Source: Symbiodinium natans (lineage: Eukaryota > Sar > Dinophyceae > Suessiales > Symbiodiniaceae). From it: a DNA stretch of 64,000 bases. Within the stretch, counting starts at the first letter, position 1. Each line of letters opens with the position of its first letter. The stretch is from NCBI GenBank assembly GCA_905221605.1, contig CAJNDS010000578.1:46230-110229 (forward strand), read 5' to 3'. The notes beneath the pieces were generated by a model. That model saw only the letters and a program-made list of their open reading frames with translations. It did no database searches and was not told the DNA's origin. The position numbers were made by a program, and so were the translations under genes. Below are positions 57,884 through 64,000 of this stretch, in pieces.

Positions 57884-57896
57884 CCCCCCCCCCCCC
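57884..57896 (+). repeat. poly-C run (about 14 C)
   Basis: C run in the common orientation. Confidence 0.85.
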
Positions 57897-58135
57897 GTCC
57901 CCTCCATCCCAAAGGTGAACGAACAACTGCTACTGCTTCTGCTCCTGCTGCTGCCACTGCTCTGGCTCTACTACTTTCCTACTATTCCAACTTCTACTCC
58001 AAATCTGAGGACGACAAAGGTCTGTACGGTCTCTACGACGACTACTAATAAAACAACTGGTACGACTCTACGAATTCTACCAACTCTACGACTGCACGGC
58101 TCACCTACAACTCTACGCCTCCGGGTAGTGGTGCT

Positions 58136-58221
58136 GGAGTAGGAGTAGGAGTAGGAGTAGGAGTAGGAGTAGGAGTAGGAGTAGGAGTAGGAGTAGGAGT
58201 AGCAGCAGCAGTAGGAGGAGC

Positions 58222-58317
<96 letters not shown>

Positions 58318-58430
58318 CGTAGGAGGAGGAGGAGGAGGAGGAGGAGGAGGAGGAGGAGGAGGAGGAGTGTTCTCCTACTACTACTACGACGACGACTACT
58401 ACTACTACTACTACTACTGCTACTACTGAC
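58136..58430 (+). repeat. composite trinucleotide/hexanucleotide array
   Basis: Successive blocks: GTAGGA hexamers (58,138-58,200), AGT trimers (about 58,215-58,317), AGG trimers (58,320-58,366) and CTA/CGA trimers (58,374-58,428). Poly-Val, poly-Leu, poly-Ser and poly-Tyr frames are artefacts. Confidence 0.97.
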
Positions 58431-60489
58431 GGACCATCTGTTCGGGAAGCTTTTTTCCACGAGCAAGCGAAGCTGAATTGGGGGGCCTGTTGTTTATCGA
58501 CCATCTGCATCTTTTTGATGAGATCTAGCACTGGCATTTGTGTTGGCAGAGTCCTACGTGTGGCAGAATGTCAGAACTACCCCCCCACTCAGCACTCCCT
58601 TGCAACATCAACTGTACACTGATGTGCCTTTTGCCACCTTGCAGACATCTGGGCTTGAGGCAACCAGCGCATCTTGAAAGTAGGAAGGTGGGTCTCCTCC
58701 CCGTTTATCAAATTTATGATAAGTCACTTAGGTCTCAGTAGGTCCACCACCACGAACAAGCAAAGATCCGCAGTGCCCAGCACGGCAACGTGGAAGTATG
58801 TACGTTGCAGATTGCATGGCTCTCAGGCACAATAAATTCGGCCGAGCTGGCCAAAGCACAAAAATTGGAACGAGTTACACCACCAGGCTCTTGCTTTAAG
58901 CAAGAACCATATTGTTGCATAGTTAGTCCTGAAAGCAGATACACACGACATGTTAGCGACGTCTTGATGACCAGCCCCCTTCTCCTTTATATTCTGGTTC
59001 CTACTGCATACGGTTGATTTGGGGCGTGGGTCGGCGAGTGTGGGTGATGTTCCGTATTTATATATGGCTGAAGACCAATTTCCAGACTTCCAAATTGTGT
59101 GACAACTTGCAACTCTGGACGGTTGACTTTGGCAGACTTCCATAGTTTGAAGAGCAGCGGATCAACTTTGGAGATTGCAAGATTAGCAAGCGAACTGGCG
59201 ATCGCGGAGTATGAACTATTGTCTTTCGTTGTTGATTTTTTTCGTTTTTTGCCTATTGCTTTCTGCTTTTCCGTTTTCGGTGGCTTTAGGGTACCCCAAA
59301 ACCCTACTCCTAAAGGGCTATCGTGCAGCCAGCAGCAACAACCAAAAAACATCCCAAAAACACACTTTAAAAAACCTCAATCTGGACCCATCTTGACATG
59401 TGGCCAAGCAAAAACTTGGAGATCGGCAAAGGTCACTTGCACAAAGCATGAGAATGTTGACATACAAGACAGTTCAAGCATGTCGTCCAAGATATGCAAT
59501 ACATTTACATCTAAACGTCCGGAAGGGTAGTGTCGGAACCTTTGCAGTTTTCTACTTCCTTTCAGGATTGAGGGAAGTTACGGGAATCTTGGAGTCCCAG
59601 ATGCATAACTTCAAGTTCGCCCTCCTTCTATGTTCTGTAAGATGGAACACTCCGGGTCTTGTAGTAGGGCATCCATTTTTATAGGCGGCTAGGCTATGGC
59701 TATGGAAGGTATCTGTCCTGCTGGCGCCAGGCACGCCCAGTCGGAAAATAGCCTTCTGGATAAAAAAAAGCTCAACTCCTCGCCAGCGCTTCACAGCATG
59801 TCCCCGAGAGCAGGGCGATCATGACCCGTTGCATGCATGCTGCGGCCTGTGCAGTCAGACAAACCAAAGGAAACCGCATAACAGGGACACAGATTCTGCT
59901 TACCCGAGTACTCGCACGTTCATTTGTAAACCCTGCAACAACAACTCTAGGGCAAAAATGTGCATTTAGTCGAATTCTACTTCTTGGGGGCGGGAACGAA
60001 TTCTAGTTCGCTTGCTAAAGGCTGAGCCACCGTTTTTGACCGAACCGATCGCCTGCCCAGGCCTTGCCTTCTCACCTAAGGGCTGAGGCTCTGCGCCCCT
60101 TGCGGTTAAAGGCAGGTCACGAGGTACCGTTTAGGGCCTCAAAACCAAAGGTGAGACACCCAAACTAGGTGCGGAGGGTTCATTTTGACCACTGCTGGAT
60201 GGACCCCCAAGACCCCTGTAGTGCAACCTACGGCTGGTGAGATACTCCGCTAGCTCCACGGGGGCTGGCTTTGGTCATTGATGCTGCCAAGTTGCTCTTC
60301 CTCCTTAGCTTGCTCGCGAGATATGAAAATCAATCACAAACATCACTGCGCGTGTGCATGAATGCACTTGTTCCTGGAGATCAGTGCCAGGCGGCCAGCA
60401 CCGCAACAGCATGACCTGATGCCCGATTCTTAACTGAATCAACCAAGGAAACTTGGGGCTAGCAGAACTGTTTGTGCGTGTGCGCGGTG

Positions 60490-60668
60490 TGTGCGCGGTG
60501 TGTGGGTGGGTGTTGGGGTTGGTGTGGGAGTTGGTGTGTGGGTTGGTGTGTTGGTGTGGGTTGGTGTGGGTTGGAACGGGTTGGAATGGGTTGGAATTGG
60601 CTGGAATGGTTTTGAATGGGTTGGAATTGTGTGTGTGTGTGTGCGCGCGCGCGCGCGCGCGCGCGGGG
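60490..60668 (+). repeat. GGTTGG/TG/CG microsatellite cluster
   Basis: TGGGTTGGTGTG-type units, then GGTTGGAAT units, then a TG array and a CG array ending in GGGGGG. Confidence 0.93.
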
Positions 60669-60724
60669 GGGGCGTGCGAGCGTGTGTGTGGGTGTGGACG
60701 ATAAGCAGAGCAAATCGCACGAAC

Positions 60725-60827
60725 CCAGCAGGTCTCCGGCTTCGCCAAACTTCAAGAACACAGCTGGAGGCACTCCCGCCAGTGCCGCAATGATGACAGC
60801 CACCAGCCCGGTGGAGGCACCCATCAT
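60725..60827 (-). CDS. possible first exon with a membrane anchor
   Basis: From an ATG-ATG pair it reads MMGASTGLVAVIIAALAGVP and then PAVFLKFGEAGDLLG, with a GT following. It has a hydrophobic stretch of about 20 residues near the N terminus and regular third-position C/G, as expected for a signal anchor. It is on the same strand as, and 6 kb upstream of, the first GH92 exon, so it might anchor that or another enzyme in the Golgi or ER. No family motif supports it. Confidence 0.28.
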
Positions 60828-62690
60828 CGCCGAGTCCTGGCACCAGCTTGAAATATTGCCCTGCCTAAACTTCGACCCCGTGTAAGAGCGGATAGTGGGC
60901 GCTCGTGGGCCTTGCTCCCACCGCGCAGGAGCACTGCTGCAGCACCGTCCTGGCAACATCCCGAACGACCACCAATTTCTGGGGTGATTTTATCGAGTTT
61001 GGGGTCTTAAAGGTTGGGGTGTACGCGTCCGGTGGTTGGCTGAGGCTGGTCGGGGGTCCTAAACCCACTTGGGCATCATGTGTGTTTTTTGCACACCGGC
61101 CGCTGAGGACCCCCCGAGAGTACTCGTCGAAACTTTAGGAAAGCGGCTCACCGAGAGCTGATGTGTCTGTCATGCTTTACTACATTGCAATTCGCCTGTG
61201 GATGGCTCTACATTCTTGGGATCAATTTTGGGTTTCTGCACAGGTTGGTAGTACTGCTCAACTTGTTCTCCACGTTGCTCCTGTAAGCTCCTGGTGAAGT
61301 CTTGAGCACATCTTTACATGCTGCACTGTAGCTACACGTGTTGCAGCCCAATGTGCAAAGACTTTCCGCGACTCATGGCATTTGGGCGAAGAAAAATTGG
61401 GGAACTTGCATCTCAACTCTTTTCCACCTCTCAGCTGGTTCACATCAACAGTTTTGGATTTAGGATCTGAGGGTGTCTGTTCTGGCGTTGTTGGGCCGGC
61501 ATTTTGATTGGCCCATGCTCCTACGCCATGCTCCGATGCGAAAGTCGGCTTTGCTCGGGGGTTTCTGCGGGTGTAAACACGAAATAGGACTTCTGGGGAT
61601 GTGTTCCGCTTGCCGGCCAGACACATCTAAGCCAAGAAAGCGTTAGATCCAAGTAGTCATGCTGCTTAGGCACAAGCTGCCCGGGAGAAACGAACCGCAG
61701 GATGCCGCCAGAACCTCAGTCTCAGTCAACTAGCCAATAGAGCAAGCGATGCGCAGAGTTTTCTGCAGGCACGAAGGTTGGCAATTAACGTACTCAAAGG
61801 AAACGCAAACATGATTACACAGAACAACCGCATGCTGCGCGTGCGTGTGACAAGACGTTTCTTTGTGCGTGTGTGCTTCTCAAGTTTGAAAACGGTGCCA
61901 GCCATGTGACCCGACCATGACCCGCCCCGAATCCGGTCAGATCGGCTACCCCCGGCTGGTTGTCCGGTCAATCTCACGCTCACGCTGACACATTCTCACG
62001 CTCGCTCTCGGTCTCTTTGTCTTCTGCATGCTTTCTCGGCGCCAGCCAAGCTGTTCAGTAGAATGGGCTCGGGTTCCCCTTTCGGGTTCTAGTGAGAAAC
62101 TTTGTGCGCGAGACTTGCTGACTGCACATTTGTCCAGCGCTTGTTCGAAGGTACACTGCCCCTGTGTCTAGGCTCCCGCTACGTTACTGCGTTGCTCATC
62201 TCTCGGTACACAATCTTAACGTTGTGGGTTCCCTTCTGCGACCGAGGCTGGCTGTGTAGGCGGGCAGCTGTGCAGGGGACCTCTCCACGGCAAAAAGCCG
62301 CAGACAAAAAACACACATTCATTCACAGACCCGCCCGGCTGGTGACGGCGCATCTCAGGAGTTTGATATTGTGATCGACATCATGCACCACGGATGACGG
62401 TCGAGTCGGTTACACGTGTTGGGAACAGGCAGAGGCGGGTTGGGAACAGGAGGGGGGAGCGTGTCGGGAATGGGGGGGGGGGCTGTCGGGAACGGGGATG
62501 GTTCGTGACGGAAACGCAGGCGAGGTGAGTCGAGAACGGAGCCAACGTGTAGAGCACGCAGTGGGTCGAGTCAAGAACTTGTGCCACCCAGAAGTAGGTT
62601 TTGGAGTGACGACCCTACTCTGCAGGCTTTGATAAAGTTCTCTTTCGAGGATTTGGACTTGGGTATACAGTCTTCTTTTCAGTTTCCTAA
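60828..62690. other. no gene recognised
   Basis: A minus-strand frame at 61,258-61,626 has ordinary composition but no domain. GGGAACNGG-type words repeat near 62,415-62,560, with related complementary words near 63,525-63,640. Otherwise nothing seen. Confidence 0.4.
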
Positions 62691-62701
62691 GGGGGGGGGG
62701 T

Positions 62702-63385
62702 ACAACAAGCAAATGCGGGGGGGGGGGCTGCGCCCCCCCCCCCCCCCCCCCCCCAACCCCCTCTGCTTTTTGGGTACGTCAGAAAATTTTTTGTTGTTTT
62801 GTAGATTATATAAACTAGAAACGAGAGGGGTGGAACTTAAACTTTTCTACTTCTTTAATTTTCGAAAAATGAACACAAGAAAGAAAAACAAGAAACGAGA
62901 GGGGGGTGGAAGTTAAGTTAAGTCTCTGCTTCTCTACTCATTGTCTACTTTTCGCAAATGAAGACAAGAAAAACAACAAGAAACGAGGGGGATTCTCTAC
63001 TCCTCTCTGATTTTCAAATAATGAACGCAACAAACAAAGACAAGAAACGAGGGGGGTGGAATCTAGACTACTTCTCCACTTCGTTCTCTACTTTTCGAAC
63101 AAGAAAGGTCCTTGGCAGGCTAGCAGCTAGCAACAACAAGCAAATGGGGGTTGCGCCCCCCCCCCCCCACCCCCCCACCCCCCGCGTTTTGGGTACGTCA
63201 GGAAAGCGAACGAGAGGGGCGGAACTTGAACTAATTCTCCACTTCTCTACTTCTTTTATTTTCGAAAAATGAACGCAAGAAACAAAAACAAGAAACGAGG
63301 GGGGTGGAATTTAAGGTAAATCTCTACTTCTTTGCTCATTTTCTACTTTTCGCATAATGAACACAAGAAACGAAAACAAGAAACT
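62702..63385 (+). repeat. two diverged copies of a roughly 270-bp repeat
   Basis: Copies at about 62,702-62,993 and 63,133-63,385. Each starts ACAACAAGCAAATG, then a G run, TGCG and a C run that can pair as a hairpin. TTTTGGGTACGTCAG, CTACTTCTTTTATTTTCGAA and AACAAGAAACGAGGGGGGTG follow. Shorter internal copies of the last part occur between them. Confidence 0.88.
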
Positions 63386-63689
63386 TAAGCTTAGGAGGGT
63401 TCCTAACAAACATTGACGATGACACAGGAATTGTCTGTGGGTGATGGATTCTGGCCGGTTGCACTTTGCCGTTCCTTAGGGAAGCCACGCGTTCCTTACG
63501 CGTGTGTCAAGAGTGTCCCCCGCTCGAGCCTTGCCCGTTCCGGACTCGCCTCCCCCGGCCACTCCCAACACGCACCTCGCCTATTCCCATTTCCCAACAC
63601 ACACCGCGCCCGCTCCCAAAATGCCAGCGCCCAACACACGGGCTAGCGGCTAGCGTTGTGACGGGCGTGGTGCCAGAAGTATTGGGTTT

Positions 63690-63975
63690 TAGTAAAACTA
63701 AATAAATACAAGAAGAAATACAAAAAAAAAGACAAACGGGGAATGCAAGAAAAATACGAGCGCAGAAAAGCCAGCCGAACAAAGTGCAAGAAAAACACAA
63801 GAAAATCACAAAAAAAACACAAGCAACTTACAAGACAATACAAGAAAAATACAAAAAAAACACAAGAAAAACACAAGAAATATACAAGAAAAATACAAGA
63901 AAAATACAAGGAACATACAAGAAAATTACAAGAAAAATGCAAGAAAAGTACAAGAAAAACACAAGAGCAAATACA
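63690..63975 (+). repeat. A-rich tandem repeat (ACAAGAAAAAT)n
   Basis: About 20 loose copies of a 10-12 base ACAAGAAAAAT or ACAAAAAAAAC unit. The Phe/Leu/Cys-rich minus-strand frames over it are artefacts. Confidence 0.92.
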
Positions 63976-63985
63976 AGAGAGGCGC

Positions 63986-64000
63986 GGGGGGGGGGGGGGG
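63986..64000 (+). repeat. poly-G run at window end
   Basis: At least 14 G running off the end of the window; one of the few G runs on +. Confidence 0.9.

Larger units (their letters stand above)
54811..60724. other. no gene recognised; microsatellites
   Basis: Contains the GA array at 55.36 kb, a CTG array near 57,296-57,322, telomere-like words near 57,580-57,680, the trinucleotide arrays at 58.1-58.4 kb and TG/CG arrays at 60.5-60.67 kb. A minus-strand stretch near 55,960-56,100 looks weakly protein-like. No family recognised. Confidence 0.4.

Noticed and set aside
57971-58537. Poly-Leu, poly-Val, poly-Ser and poly-Tyr proteins on -
   Set aside because: Products of the trinucleotide array; no flanking unique coding sequence.
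1-64000. Dinoflagellate spliced-leader sequence in genomic copies
   Set aside because: I looked for CCATTTTGGCTCAAG-type words as extra support for the organism and saw none; absence in 64 kb is not evidence against.

Overview
This window looks like nuclear DNA of an intron-rich eukaryote, most likely a dinoflagellate. Four splice junctions can be fixed to the base because they must join conserved protein motifs. Three of them need GA-AG introns and one needs a GC-AG intron, a mix known from dinoflagellates. The recognisable genes are all on the minus strand, as in dinoflagellate unidirectional gene arrays. TTTAGGG-type telomere-like repeats occur inside introns, and simple repeats and long C runs are everywhere. 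Most long open frames are repeat translations or non-coding frames; the real coding sequence is in short exons. Species assignment is inference.

Layout: 1-15 kb holds tandem repeats, a C-rich block and no recognisable gene. At 15.06-15.11 kb (-) a 58-base exon resembles the acidic metal-binding segment of GT13 N-acetylglucosaminyltransferases. 17.3-19.1 kb (-) encodes an unrecognised acidic, repeat-bearing protein, probably frameshifted, next to long TC arrays. 22.5-27.6 kb is a GC- and pyrimidine-rich block with decayed open frames. 30.08-31.45 kb (-) holds four exons of a GH125 alpha-mannosidase, cut short by a 100-base assembly gap. 34.5-36.5 kb holds an AT-rich iteron-like block bounded by inverted copies of a repeat. 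37.5-54.8 kb (-) holds a GH92 alpha-mannosidase gene in at least nine small exons. Its 12.6 kb gap between recognised exons contains a 6,225-bp retroelement (43,586-49,810). An ABC-transporter fragment sits in another GH92 gap. 55-64 kb holds microsatellites, trinucleotide arrays, duplicated repeats and possibly one membrane-anchor exon.

The retroelement is the most unusual item. It has 437-bp terminal direct repeats differing at one base, a 529-residue gag-like frame, and then, in the same frame and separated only by a UGA in the leaky UGA-CUA context, a second frame with an N-terminal GIY-YIG nuclease and a reverse transcriptase. This recalls Penelope-like elements with the nuclease at the N terminus. 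The frame is broken by one TAG just after the FVDD motif.

GH92 and GH125 enzymes both remove alpha-mannose, and GT13 enzymes add GlcNAc to mannose. Their co-direction within 40 kb suggests linked mannose-glycan processing, but co-function is inference.
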